A stretch of DNA of 64,000 nucleotides from Euphorbia lathyris (GCF_963576675.1 NC_088919.1:61214578-61278577); one strand, 5' to 3'; counted from the stretch's first letter, positions 20,072-33,100 are shown. Notes: a model not told the origin generated them from the letters alone. Program-made: numbers and translations.

Positions 20072-20776
20072 TGTTGAGCTTTTCTGACCCATGAGGAGCC
20101 CAATTAGGGTTAGGCCCATGCTTTAACCCTAGGAGTATATAAGGGTAAGTTTAAGGGAGTTTTGGTAACCTAATTTTCGGCCACCACAAAGAAAGGAGAA
20201 AGAGAAAACCTATTCTTCTTCCATTCCGCCCAGCCACACGAAATTGCCCATAGCCGGAGATTGAACCGTTGGATCGTCGTGAAATTTGGACAGGAGCTTC
20301 CTAACACCTGTGCGCTTGTTTGCACGGGAGCGATCGTCGTTCGAAGGCTTGGAAGACCAGTTCGTACCAGGGACAGATTGAGACAGATTTGTGACTTCTT
20401 TGAGGTTCTTCTTTTCTTTTGTATTGTGATTGATTCCATACTTCTTGAGGGAAAATTCCAAGATCGTATGTTGATTGTGTATGCCTCTAGTGTTATCTAG
20501 GGATGAACTTGTGTATTGCCCATTATTAATTGATATAGTGGAAGGTTTAAGCGGACTACGATCCCCGTGGTTTTTACTCCTTGCATTGAAGGGGTTTTCC
20601 ACGTAAAAATCGTGCTTGTTCATTGTGTATGTGTGGCTGCCATTTTGCTTCGTTGTGTTCGGTTTTTGCTCTACTAATTAGTTTCCTCATAGATTCATTC
20701 AAGTCGGGAAAGGATTAATAACGAAGGTTAATTCCGCATTATTGTTTTTACCGTTGTTGGTCCGTTTTTCCCATCA
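20072..20776 (+). mobile_element. Solo LTR, 705 bp
   Basis: It starts TGTTGAGCTTTTCTGACCC and ends TTTTTCCCATCA, flanked by an exact 5-bp duplication ATTAC (20067-20071 and 20777-20781). A TATA box (GTATATAAGGG, about 20133-20143) suits an LTR promoter. No internal retroelement region is attached, so this is what remains after recombination between two LTRs. The family is not otherwise in the window. Confidence 0.85.
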
Positions 20777-20781
20777 ATTAC

Positions 20782-21365
20782 TACCTTTTAACTCCAAATA
20801 AATGCTTTATCACGTCCTTATTTGTCATTTTACACAAACAGCTATTAGCAATCGGTTAAGTTTTACCAAACAAATTTACACAATTATCCAATCAAAACAG
20901 GTAGTCAAATCAGTTAACCAGAAAGGTAATCAGCTTTCAACTAACAGCTATCAGCTATTGCCAAACATGGCCTAAACTAGTAATGAGAAAAGTTACTAGA
21001 TATTAGATGAACTTAGGTGAGCAATGAGAATGAATTGAGTAACTTTTTAGCGTAGTATGTATCTTGTACTTATAAAGGAATCACGTTGTGTGCCCTAGGT
21101 GTGAGCAGGGGTCCACATGTCCGCCGATCAATGGTGAATGTCTGTTGTCAATCAGAAACGGTTAAGAACATACGTGACTTTGAGGTCGCATTTGACCAAT
21201 CCACGTGGCTTCATCGGTTACTGTTGAGGAGGGAGTGCGTGATTAGTCCACATGTATTATGATAAATTGTGTGATATCAGATATCTCCCATTCAGAGTCT
21301 CAAAACCGAAACGTTTTAGGACTTCGTTGTAAGGGATGACCGAAGGTCGAATCCCTTTTAGTGTA
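20782..21365. other. Intergenic DNA, no gene recognised
   Basis: I see no protein-like frame here. Some motifs (AACAGCTATCAGCTATTGCCAAAC near 20945) look like the end of a common plant MITE, but its partner end was not found. Confidence 0.4.
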
Positions 21366-21373
21366 GGCCTGTG

Positions 21374-21883
21374 TAGACTTGTTCATAGGTCGGGCCGGAC
21401 TCGGGTTGGGTCTAACCGGGTTTAATACTAAATTGCTATGTCCAAGCCCGGCCCAACCCATACTATATTTACATCGGGCTTGGGCCGTGCTGGGTTAAAC
21501 TAAAAAAACTAATTCCCAAACCTGGCCCGAACCGACCATCTGATGTTTATTTATATGTTTATTTATCATTATTTCATGAATTCGTCCATCTCTGTTTTAT
21601 ACAATAAATTATTAGTTTTGGAGTGTATATAAAACAATAAAGATCTCATTTATGATTTATAATTCTTAGGGTAGTCTTTATTATTTATTATATAATATAA
21701 AGGCGGCTCGGATCGGGTTTAGCCGGGCTTTTGAAATGAACACAGACCCAAATCATTTTATATGCGGGCTTGTATGGGGTCGGGCCGGGTTGGGCCGAAT
21801 GTTAGATAAATATGTCTAAGCCCAACCCATAAATAAAGGGCTTGGACGAGCTGGGCGGGCCAGTGGGTCCTTGAACAGGTCTA
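21374..21883. mobile_element. hAT-like non-autonomous element, 510 bp
   Basis: Left end TAGACTTGTTCATAGGTCGG, reversed right end TAGACCTGTTCAAGGACCC, subterminal GGGCCGG and CCCGGCCC motifs on both sides. An exact 8-bp duplication GGCCTGTG flanks it (21366-21373 and 21884-21891). It is non-coding and of the same family as the elements at 9771 and 50465. Confidence 0.85.
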
Positions 21884-22679
21884 GGCCTGTGTAAGAACCA
21901 GAGGCAATGTTGGTCGAACATTGTTTTTTGTTTGAATGAGATTGCCTTTCGGTTAGACTATTAAAGATTCCTATCTACTTAGAGAAGTATTTTGATGGCG
22001 TGTCTTATTCTTTGCCATATAAAGAGGTATTGGGTTGAAGCGTGTTATAGTGGTATTGATTACCGACAGGCCATATAAAACTACAATGTGACGTCACGTT
22101 ACTGTTTTTTACAATTGACACTATAAATTCCTGACATGCGTTGTTTCAGCGTGTAATTTATCATTAAACAATGTTATAATTATTTTCGTTTTAGACTTTT
22201 CGATTTCTTCGAGACATAGTAATGATTTAAGAACCCTATCATTAAATATGTCGCCTCATTGTCTTCCACCAGAAGTCTATAAAAGAAGGAGAAGAAGAAG
22301 AAGTACCAATTAATTTTTCTGCTTCCTCTTACTTTCCCTGCCGATATCTCCAGTATCTGAAACAGTAAGTTTGTGTGATCTTTTTCCTCTTTTAATTTTT
22401 TGTGTAGTATGGAAGGTTTGAGGCGAAAGAAAGTCTCTTCGTTTTCAAAGTCTTGAGGATTCAGCCATGTTTTAAAACATAGAGAACACAATAATAGCCT
22501 CTAAAAAATCAAAATCTTCCAAAGTTACTGAAAAGACCCAAACCACCAAAAAAGTCACATCCTCTGAGTAAGTGAATCCATTAGTCTACAAATTAGCCCT
22601 CAACCTTGACTGCAAGGGAACTCATAAGAATTGTAGCTTCCTATGATAAGATGCATACCAATCTCCCTTTGAAGGGCAC

Positions 22680-23165
22680 AAAGCATCTAACCCTCCACAA
22701 CAAAGGTATTTAGGGGTTTTAACCGAGCTTTTGAAGTGGGGAGTACGTTTTCCTATTTCTATTAGGATGTTGAATGTGTTAAATGAGTTCAATCTCCGGT
22801 CCTGTCAAATATCTCTAAGCGCCTAGTTGCATTTTCTTGCTTTTGCCAAGGTTTGCAAAGACCTAGATATCAATCTGACTGTAAGCTTGTTCCGATCTTG
22901 TTGGAAGCCCGTGAAGGAGACAATAGATGACATGATTTATTAGCAAATGAGTAGTAACCAAACTACTTTTTTGTGCGTAAAATGTAGGGTGTGAAGGATT
23001 TTAAACCAAAGTGGTTTTGCTTGAAGGGTAATCCTACCATTCCCGAAACTGTATATACTAGAGGTTTTCCTTCCATACCAATTGGAATTAAGACCATTGC
23101 AACTCAGGCACCTAGGAGCCCGCGTGAGATTTGATAAAAGAGGATGCTTGCAAGCTTCTAACAAA
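22680..23165 (+). pseudogene. Degenerate ORF resembling the antisense gene of Tat-type elements
   Basis: Conceptual frames read LLKWGVRFPISIRMLNVLNE, then FLAFAKVCKDLDINL and, after an apparent intron or frame change, FKPKWFCLKGNP. The order of a hydrophobic 'upper' segment followed by a tryptophan-rich block resembles the putative gypsy-type transposon (Transposase_28-like) proteins also found at 54743-57017. Stops are frequent and no gag-pol lies beside it. A TATA-like TCTATAAAAG is at about 22276. The identity is tentative. Confidence 0.4.
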
Positions 23166-24116
23166 ATATACCCTCCAGTGGAACTATCTCAATAGGTTAG
23201 AGTTTGTTCGTTCAACCCCTCGTAATAGAAAGAGGGAGATCATCTACAAGGATGCTAAGGGCTACCAAAAGTTCAATAAAGGTGCTTTAATTTTTTAACT
23301 TTCCTTTTTGTTTTTGTTTTTTTTTTTTTTTGGATGCATGTACATCTGCTAATATGTCCATTCTTTCCATTATACTAGCTCGTGCTTTGGAAGAAGTCAA
23401 TCAAGAAGGAGATAATGCTGGAGTTGAGAAAACTATTAATTATTGAAAAGAATATTGTTGGAGTTGTTTCGCTTGCACCTGGATAAAATGGTTCTTCGAA
23501 AAGCATCTCATTCATTATATTACTAACAAAATTACAAAAAATTTGTTAAATGTTAAAAACTAAATTTGCTACATATACCTTAATCATAAATTTTTTTTTA
23601 TCAAACTATCTAAAATATTAACTGTATTATTAAGTTATAAAAAACAACAAAAAATATACAACTGCTTCAGTTTATCGACAAACTTATTTGGAATGCCCTA
23701 TGTGACAATTAAATAACAGTCAAATGTGTCTTTTCAAATTTTCGATAGCAAATGGCTAAAATTGATCTTGTTTAAAAATGTTAGGATTTTGTACAATTTT
23801 ATATGTTAAGGCTAAATATGCACTTCGCTTGAAAAGTTAGGCTTAAATTTGATCCTTACCATTCGATTAATTAATAAAATTTTCCATTTTCATTTATCAC
23901 TTGTATATTCACGCATTTTAATTATTTTACCCGTCCTTTTTCTTATATTGTCGATTTTTAAGCAACACATTATATTTCGATTGTAAATTGCAAAGAAAAT
24001 GTCTCAATCAAAATTAACATTTGAATTTTAACGTTTACAATTTAAGAACCGAACTATACACAATTTGTAATTTAAAACATAATAAGGCAAGATTCATTAA
24101 TTAATCAATAATCAAA
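23166..24116. other. AT-rich DNA, no gene recognised
   Basis: The stretch is AT-rich with T-runs (about 23310-23330) and no frame that resembles a known protein. It may include the 3' tail of the degenerate element to its left. Confidence 0.45.
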
Positions 24117-27100
24117 TCTATATATAATATAAAACAGTAACGATTGAGCTGAGGTGTCACTTCCTCATTTTTTACGGATAAAAAATATAATATAAAATAT
24201 AATATATTAACTTTAGTTATATTATTATATTTATTTATAAAAAGATTATTTTATCCGTACTATATATTAAGAGTTCTACAGAATTTAAATTAATCCCTAA
24301 AATTTATATATAATATAAAACAGTAGCGATGGAGCTGAGGTGTCACTTCCTCCTTTTTTACTGATAAAAAATATAATAAAAAATATAATATATTAACTTT
24401 AGTTATATTATTATATTTATTTATAAAAAGATTATTTTATCTGTACTATATCTAAGAGATCTACATAATTTAAATTAATCCCTAAAATCTCTCTAATTCT
24501 CTGCATATCTATATCTAAAAGTTATATATAATTTAAATTAATCCCTAAAATCTCTCTAATTCTCTGCATATCTATATCTAAAAGTTATACATAATTTAAA
24601 TTAATCCCTAAAATATCTCTAATTCCCTGCATATCTATATCTAAAAGTTCTACATAATTTAAATTACTCCATAAAATCTCTCTAATTCTCTGCATATCTA
24701 TATATAATATAAAACAGTGACGATGGAGCTGAGGTGTCACTTCCTCATTTTTTACTGATAAAAAATATAATATAAAATATAATATATTAACTTTAGTTAT
24801 ATTATTATATTTATTTATAAAAAGATTATTTTATCCGTACTATATCTAAGAGTTCTACAAAATTTAAATTAATCCCTAAAATTTATATATAATATAAAAC
24901 AGTAACGATGGAGCTGAGGTGTCACTTCCTCCTTTTTTACTGATAAAAAATATAATATAAAATATAATATATTAACTTTAGTTATATTATTATATTTATT
25001 TGTAAAAAGATTATTTTATCTGTACTATATCTAAGAGAACTACATAATTTAAATTAATCCCTAAAATCTCTCTAATTCTCTGCATATCTATATCTAAAAG
25101 TTATACACAATTTAAATTAATCCCTAAAATATCTCTAATTCCCTGCATATCTATATCTAAAAGTTCTACATAATTAAAATTACTCCATAAAATCTCTCTA
25201 ATTCTCTGCATATCTATATCTAATATAAAACAGTAACGATGGAGCTGAGGTGTCACTTCCTCCTTTTTTACTGATAAAAAATATAATATAAAATATAATA
25301 TATTAACTTTAGTTATATTATTATATTTATTTATAAAAAGATTATTTTATTTGTACTATATCTAAGAGATCTACATAATTTAAATTAATCCCTAAAATCT
25401 CTCTAATTCTCTGCATATCTATATCTAAAAGTTATATATAATTTAAATTAATCCCTAAAATATCTCTAATTCCCTGCATATCTATATCTAAAAGTTTTAC
25501 ATAATTTAAATTAATCCCTAAAATCCCTCTAATTCTCTGCATATCTATATTCTATATAAAACAGTAACGATGGAGCTGAGATGTCACTTCCTCCTTTTTT
25601 ACTGATAAAAAATATAATATATTAATTTTAGTTATATTATTATATGTATTTATAAAAAGATTATTTTATCCGTATTATATCTAAGAGTTCTACAGAATTT
25701 AAATTAATCTCTAAAATCTCTCTAATTCTCTGCATATCTATATATAATATAAAACAGTAACGATGGAGCTGAGGTGTCACTCCCTCATTTTTTACTGATA
25801 AAAAATATAATATATTAACTTGAGTTATATTATTATATTTATTTATAAAAAGATTATTTTATCTGTACTATATCTAAGAGTTCTACAGAATTTAAATTAA
25901 GGGTAAATTTCATCAATGGTGTACAACCTTTGCCTCATTTCACATTTTGGTGTACAACCTTCAATTTGTCTCACTAATATGTACGAACTTATAGGTGACC
26001 TCCCACTATGGTGTATAGCAGGTAAAAATGACCGGTCAACGCAAAGTCAATGCGCCACATCAACGGGTTGACCGGTCAAAAAGTCAAAATTTGACCATTT
26101 AATACAAAATTACTTTTATATTTCCTTCTTCTTCCTCCTTCCTCTTTCCCTTTCTCTCTCTACCTTATTTTTCTCTAACTCCTTCCTCTACCTTATTTCT
26201 CTCTCTTGCAAATTTCTTATTCATTTCTCGTGAATTTTATGATGTCTATTTAAAGCGAGAATCTCTCCCCCAAATTCATGGATTCCCTCTTTGTGGTTCA
26301 ATTTCAACTCCCCTTTTCTGGGTTTCTCATGAACATTTTCTCCGTTGCAGGTTGAGATTTTGATAGTAATACAGCCGCTTCAATTTCTACTTTTTCCGTC
26401 TGCCCTAAATTTTGTTCTACCTTCCTTCCTTGTCGGGGTTTTCAATCACGTTTGCCCCTTACCCACTTCACAATATTGGGAATTTCGTTTCATATCCACT
26501 TTAATGTCAGTTGGGTATGAGTATTTGCAGGTAGGCGAACAAATCCAAGAGGAACTTGGGCCTATGCAATTTTGATTGGTTAGTTCGTGATTTTCAAATT
26601 TCTTCCTTGATTGGTTATTCAACAATCCATTATTCTTTTTTATTTCTTTAGTCATTAATTGGATTTTTTTGTTTCAAGATTTTGTATTTGTGAGTGATAT
26701 GTTACTTTAGCTATTAAATGTTTGTCTTTTGTTTATTCATGGAGATTCTAGTATTGTGTTTATATTTGTAATCTGGTTTTCCAACATATTAAAGAAATAA
26801 GCTCTTTCATATATCTGTTTCCACACATACTTGTTGAATTTTGGAGGTTGCAAACTTCCTCTTATCTGGATATGAATATCTCACCGCAAGGGCAGAGTAC
26901 ATTCAGAGTTGAAATCATATTTTTAGGCAGTTAACCTTTGTACTGACGCCTTAATTAAACAAATTGATTACTTTTTTTTTTTGGTTTTTTATTTAGTTGG
27001 AATGTCTTGTTAATACACCTTACTGCTGAAAATCATATTAGAGAGAGAAATAAGGTAGAGAGTTAGAGAGAGAAAGGGAAAGGGGAAAGGGGAAAGGAGG

Positions 27101-27907
27101 AAGAAGAAGAAGAGGGCATAGAAGTAATTTTGTATTAGGTGGTCAAATTTTAACTTTTTGACCGGTCAAACCGCTGATGTGGCACGTTGACTTCGTGTTG
27201 ACCGGTTATTTTTACCTGCTATACACCAAAGTGGGAGGTCACCTATAAGTTCGTACATATTAGTGAGACAAATTAAAGGTTGTACACCAAAGTGTGAAAT
27301 GGGGCAAAGGTTGTACACCATTGATGAAATTTACCCTTTAAATTAATCCCTAAAATCTCTCTAATTCTCTGCATATATATATCTAAAAGTTCTACATAAT
27401 TTAAATTAATCCCTAAAATCTCTCTAATTTTCTGTATATCTATATCTAAAAGTTCTGCATAATTTAAATTAATCCCTAAAATCCCTCTAATTCTCTGCAT
27501 ATCTATATTCTATATATAATATAAAACAGTAACGATAGAGCTGAGGTGTCACTTCCTCCTTTTTTACTAATAAAAAATATAATATATTAACTTTAGTTAT
27601 ATTATTATATTTATTTATAAAAAGATTATTTTATCCGTACTATATCCAAGAGTTCTACAGAATTTAAATTAATCTCTAAAATCTCTCTAATTCTCTGCAT
27701 ATCTATATCTAAAAGTTCTAAATAATTTAAATTAGTCCCTACAATCTCTATATTTCTTTGCATATCTATATATAATATAAAACAGTAACGATGGAGCTGA
27801 GGTGTCACTTCCTCTTTTTTTATATCATTAATTGTAATTATTAATTATATTTTTGTTAATATTTATATATTAAGATGAATCCGTGCATCGCACGGGTCAA
27901 AAACTAG
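24117..27907 (+). mobile_element. Non-autonomous Helitron with tandemly repeated 5' end
   Basis: It begins TCTATATATAATATAAAACAG after a host A and ends in the hairpin CCGTGCATCGCACGG followed by CAAAAACTAG and a host T, as expected for Helitrons (5' TC, 3' hairpin, CTRR, A/T target). The 5' end unit (AAAACAGTAACGATGGAGCTG...) recurs about nine times inside, near 24117, 24304, 24697, 24889, 25219, 25548, 25740, 27515 and 27767. Between units lies a 63-bp minisatellite (CCCTAAAATCTCTCTAATTC at 24480, 24543 and onward). No Rep/helicase protein is encoded. A Mutator-like element interrupts it at 25901-27336. Confidence 0.82.
25901..27336. mobile_element. Long-TIR Mutator-like element nested in the Helitron
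   Basis: Left end GGGTAAATTTCATCAATGG and its reverse on the right (CCATTGATGAAATTTACCC) start inverted repeats about 290 bp long that end in pyrimidine/purine tracts. The 10-bp sequence TTTAAATTAA flanks both sides (25891-25900 and 27337-27346). The interior (about 26190-27050) encodes no transposase; it has a possible splice acceptor (GTTGCAG, about 26350) and could be captured host sequence, but I recognise no protein. Confidence 0.87.
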
Positions 27908-28100
27908 TTCTCTAATAAACTATAACTCAGATCCGAACAAGCTTGAGATTTTTTTTTTGAAATACAACGCACTTTTCAAGAAAATTCTTATTAAGAAAAA
28001 TTCACGTCTTTTAATCCTAATTTTTCGTTTTCGGAATATAACTTTGACATTCCATCGGGATTCATAAATTGATTTTAGAAAAATAAAATATTTACGACTT

Positions 28101-29836
28101 TTTTTTTGCATGAAAGATTGGGACGCGATTAAGTGGCTAGACATCCCAACTAGGTTGGCACCCCTAACACACCAAATCAACCCGAAATATTATTAATAAA
28201 AAAAAAATTACAAAGGGAGGAAAAGGAAAATAAAAAAGGTTCAAAACAGAAAAATTAAGGAAAACGAACATGAGCAACATTACATATGTCGTCAAAAACA
28301 AACGATTGACAAAAATGAGGAGCCGAATGCCACCATGTAAGAGCCGTAGCCGTCTTGCCAAAACGGGCAAGTTGATCCGCCGCCTGATTGCCCCCTCGAT
28401 AGATATGAGTGACTCTGCAATTCATATTCGAGAATCTAGATAAACACTGAAGCCAGTCTTGTCTAATTTTCCAGGGAGCCATGGTAATCCTTATGTTTAG
28501 CATATCCACTGTATATGCAGAATCCGATTCAATCCAAAGATTGTGCCACCCCGTTCCCAGGCAGATTCTACTGCAAAAATAATGGCAGACAGCTCGGCAA
28601 TGTGCACATAGGAACTAGAGAGGTTAATAGCATAGCAGCCAATAACAAAACCACGAGAATTTCTGAAAATCCCACCAGCTCCGGCGATACCCGGCGCACC
28701 ATCCGCCGCACCATCGGTATTAACTTTTATCCAGCCCGACAGCGGCAGGCACCAGCGAACAATGATAGGGTACGACGGAGGCCTAGCACGGCTCGGCAAA
28801 TTGACAATCCATTTTGGTTCATGAATGTAAAAATGAAGTCGATTCTGAAGGAATTGGATTGAAGGGAGATCATTTTCAAAAATAGTCATATTCCTGATGT
28901 ACCAAATGTACCAAATAGCAGTTATAGAAGCCAAATTCCACCATTTTTCTCATAGAAATATGTAAACGGATAGCTCTAATCTCCCGTAAAAGATTCCCAA
29001 AGGTCAGCATACTACTACGGTGTATGCCGAAAACAGAGAAGATAACATTCCATAGACTATTCGACACAGGGCATGTGACGAAAAGATGATCAATTGATTC
29101 AATATGGAATTTACACAGTTCACATCTCGAAGCAAGTGAAAAGCCACATACCTGTAAATTGGTTTGCACGGAAATTTTCGTATGAATCACTAACCAGCAA
29201 GTGATAGACCGCCTAGGCGGCACAAAGGCATTCCAAAGGAATTTGTTCCACTCAACTGGAGTGTTGTTGCAGAAGGAGCTATAAAAACCTTTGGCAGTAT
29301 ACATACCTGACATAGCCGGCTTCCACACACAAGTATCAGTTATGTCCCGACTGCCAGAAACCCTCTGAATGTTCAATTGGAGAAGATCAGAAAGTCGATG
29401 CAAATTAGTCCAGGATTCATCAGCGCGAAAGGAGTGAAGCGGGTCATAAAGCTTGCGATGTATATTTGCTGGGATGTCGAGCTGATTTACAACCGTCGGT
29501 GCAATCCAAGAGTCCGTCCAGAAATTCAGTTCAGAGTTGTCTCCAAACCACCAGGTCACTTCCAAACTAATCTGATCATAAATTGGTCGAACAGAGGTCC
29601 AAACCGATGAATTTGAAATATAGCGCTTAGGCATACCAGATTGATAAAGGAAACGATTTCGCAGCAAAGAAGGGATATAACCATTTTTTTGAATAAAATC
29701 CCAACTGAACTTACCAAGAAGAGAATTGTTGAACAGTCCAATATCCTTCATACCTAGCCCCCCAAATTCATACAATTGACAGCACTTCTTCCATTTGACA
29801 GTAAGAAGCTTTCTCTGATCCTTATCCCCCAAATTC
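28101..29836 (-). mobile_element. 5'-truncated L1-type LINE
   Basis: The element ends (minus strand) in an A-run, seen as T at 28099-28107, and is flanked by an 18-bp duplication ATAAAATATTTACGACTT at 28083-28100 and 29837-29854. It holds the zinc-binding and RNase H parts of ORF2 only. Truncation at the 5' side and a long duplication are the usual outcome of target-primed reverse transcription. Confidence 0.9.
28255..29836 (-). pseudogene. LINE ORF2 C-terminal part: zinc-binding and RNase H domains
   Basis: From the right, the frame has a thumb-like start (WKKCCQLYEFGGLGMKD), then WWFGDNSELNFWTDSW, then the reverse-transcriptase zinc-binding block (NKFLWNAFVPPRR, CELCKFHIESIDHLFVTCPV). A frame change near 28880 leads to RNase H with KVNTDGAADGAPG and the helix IAELSAIIFAVESAW; a second change near 28510 leads to the end of the domain (YRGGNQAADQLARFG). 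The reverse transcriptase core is absent, so the copy cannot move. Confidence 0.83.
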
Positions 29837-29904
29837 ATAAAATATTTACGACTTGTTCGAGCATCAAAGAAAAATATAAAAAAAAACATTAAAACTTTTT
29901 GGAT

Positions 29905-30125
29905 TATTACGGTTTATTATTTCTACTATGTTCCCTCATGTAGCTAATTATTTCTTTGTTTTCTGTTATGCCAGCTAGGCAGTGCACACTTTTGCTTTCC
30001 CCTTTTTTACTCTGTAACGTTTCTTTGTTTTTCTCAATATCGCTATATAAGCGTTCATTGCTGTTGTATTCAGTAAGAGAATGATTTAATCAAAACACAA
30101 ATTCTTCTTCTCTTCTTCTTTATCA
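29905..30125 (+). repeat. 5' LTR of copia element
   Basis: It starts TATTACGGTTTATTATTTC rather than the usual TG and ends CTTTATCA. A TATA box (GCTATATAAGCG, about 30042-30053) would drive the element RNA. Confidence 0.88.
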
Positions 30126-30136
30126 TGGTATCAGAG
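30126..30136 (+). promoter_or_regulatory. Primer-binding site, initiator tRNA-Met
   Basis: TGGTATCAGAG follows the LTR directly and matches the start of the standard plant site complementary to the 3' end of initiator tRNA-Met, the usual copia primer. Confidence 0.9.
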
Positions 30137-30168
30137 AGTGAGATTCAGATCTCACTTCTTCTTCTGCA

Positions 30169-33100
30169 ATGTCATATGCAGATATTGTAGCAAATTGCAG
30201 TCCCTCTTCTCCTGCATCTCCTCGATCTGTTTTTTCTTCTTCTTCTTCTTCGATGGATCCCTCTCAAAATCCATCTCACCACTATTATCTTCACCCTAAT
30301 GAGAATCCTGGTCTAGTGCTGGTTTCTCCTCTCTTGACCAGTTTGAATTATCATTCATGGAGTCGATCTATGAAAATGGCTCTTCAAGCGAAGAATAAAT
30401 ATATTTTTGTTACTGGAGATTTGCCTCCTCCTTCTCACACAGATACTCTTCGATCAGCCTGGGTCAGATGCAATATGATGGTTGCTTCATGGCTCGCCAG
30501 ATCTATGTCGCCCAATATTTCTAATAGCATCAACTCTATGGAATCTGCAGTAGAAGTCTGGGCTACTCTGAAAACAAGATATTCTCAAGGAGATGCGATG
30601 AAGATTTCTGAGATTCAAGATGTTGTTGCTCAATTAACACAACAGATTTCAACTGTTATCGACTACTATACTGATCTGAATGTTCAATGGGAGGAGTTGT
30701 CTAATTTCAGATCCATTAATCCATGTAAGTGCCTTGCTAGTTCTCAATGTTGTGCTTCTCTTAAGAAATTCAAAAATAATCAGGAGCAGGATCATATAAT
30801 TAAATCTCTTAAGGGACTCAACTCTGAGTATTCTGTTATCAAGTCCCAGATCTTACTTATGGAGCCTCTACCTCCTATAGATCGTATATTTTCAATGGTT
30901 ATTCAACAAGAGAGACAACTTAATGTTGTTATGGATCGTTCACCTCCTATAGAGTCAAATGTCTTTTTTGCTCAAACTCAGAAATCAGGGGGAAGTTCAA
31001 GTTATTCCAATAAGAAGGGTCCTGTTTGCACTTATTGTGATAAGGGAGGTCACACCATTGATAGTTGTTTTAGAAAACATGGTTTTCCACCGGGATTTAA
31101 GTTCACTAAGAAGAAAGCATTTAATTCTTCATCTTCAAATACCAATTGTGCTACCGCTGTCCCTGTCGAGAATTCTGTTGAATCTGGAAAAAACCTCACC
31201 AATGAAGAATATCAAATGTTGATTTCTCTATTGAAACCTTCTGCTCCTTCACTCACTACTGCACAACATGTTAATCAACTAGCCACAGTTCCAGCTCCAT
31301 CTCTTGTTAGTAATTTCGGTTTCTCACCAGGTATCTCCACTATTTGTGCAGTTCATTCTACTGATATTGATTGGTTGCTAGATTCTGGCGCTACTGATCA
31401 CATATGTAGTTCTTTGAATTATTTTGAGACTTCTCATTTAATCTCGCCTATTCTGGTTAAGTTAACTAATGGTGCTCAAATCACAGTTACTCAAGCAGGC
31501 ACAGTGGTTTTATCTCCAGATCTTACTTTATACAAAGTTTTGTTTGTACCTGGATTTTGTTTCAATTTAATCTCTGTTGGTAAATTAATTGAACAATCAA
31601 ATTGTACACTAACATTTGGTGGTGATGCTTGTTTTATACAGGATACAAAGAGACAGAAGATGATTGGTACAGCTGATTTCATTGATGGTTTATTCAAATT
31701 GCGTTTTTCACCTTCATCTATCTGTCCTGTTTCTTCTATCAATTTTGTTACACACAAACCAGCCAATTTTCCTTTATGGCATTTGCGATTAGGTCACTTG
31801 TCAGATGTTAGATTGAAAGTTTTAGAACAGAAATGTTCTGATATTGTTTCTCAGTCAAATTACACTTGTAATGTTTGTCCTCTTTCAAAACAGAAAAGGC
31901 TTCCTTTTCCTCAACATTTTATTACACATTCTAAGAGTTGTTTTGATTTAATTCATCTTGATGTATGGGGACCTATGTCCACTTCTACTATTAATGGAGC
32001 TAAGTATTTTGTTACCCTTGTTGATGATTTTAGTCGTTACACGTGGCTGTTTTTTATTAACACTAAATCTCAAGCAACAAATGTCATTAGGCAATTTTAT
32101 GCTTATGTACAAACTCAATTTTCTGTTTCAATTAAATCCATCAGAACAGACAATGCACCTGAACTGAATCCGATTGATTTTTATACTTCCAAAGGTATTT
32201 TACACCAAAAATCTTGCCCCTATAGTCCTCAACAAAATAACATTGTTGAATGCAAATATCAACATCTTTTAAATGTGGCTCGCTCATTAATGTTTCAATC
32301 TAAACTTCCTTTGCATTTTTGGGGGCATAGTGTTCTACATTCTGCTCTCCTCATCAACTCTCTTCCCACTCCTTTGTTACAAAACTGCTCACCTTATGAG
32401 CTTCTTTTCAAAACTTCTCCTCCTTATCATCTTCTCAAAGTTTTTGGCTCATTGGCCTATGCTTCAATTTTAGGGTCACATAAAACTAAGTTTTCTCCTA
32501 GAGCTGCACCTTGTGTTTATCTTGGACAAATTCCCAATGTCAAAGGGTATAAGTTGCTTGATTTGTCCACTCATAAAATCGTCGTTTCTCGTGATGTAAT
32601 TTTTCATGAACACATTTTTCCTTTTCATAATGCCTCTTCTTCCTCTGTCCATGAAGAGGCCTCTCATGTTCATTTTGATGACAACCTTTTTGATGTCTCA
32701 CTTCCTTCTCATCAGGATTCTCCTGTCTCTGACATTACTCCCCCTCTTGAACCTCCTGTTCCAGTAAATTCTATCATTCCTACTTCCGCTGCTCCACATG
32801 TTCCTTCTTCTCTTCCTCCTCTACCTATCCGTCAATCATCTCGACCTCATAAACAACCCTCTTATCTGTGAAACTATCATTGCAATCTGTTGTACACCAA
32901 GTCTCAATCATCTTCTGCCTCAGGTATTTATGATCTTTCTAATGTTATTTCTTATGATCATTTGGCTCCTCCTCATAAAGTTTATGCTCTTAATCTTTTT
33001 GTTATACCTGAGCCTCGTTCTTATCAAGAAGCTACAAAACACGAGTGTTGGCGAACTGCAATGGATAATGAGATTATTGCTTTGGAAGAAAATCAAACTT

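Noticed and set aside
20170..20623. ORFs inside the 705-bp LTR on the minus strand
   Set aside because: The LTR boundaries and duplication are exact, and the frames resemble no known protein.
27273..27808. Short minus-strand ORFs with repeated QRIREILGINLNYVELLDI peptides (also 36454-38245 on plus)
   Set aside because: They are the translation of the 63-bp non-coding minisatellite that has no stop in one frame; there is no sign of coding selection.
24117..27907. CRISPR-like array of regularly spaced repeats
   Set aside because: The repeats vary in spacing and length, lie in plant nuclear DNA, and are explained by Helitron 5' ends with a 63-bp minisatellite.
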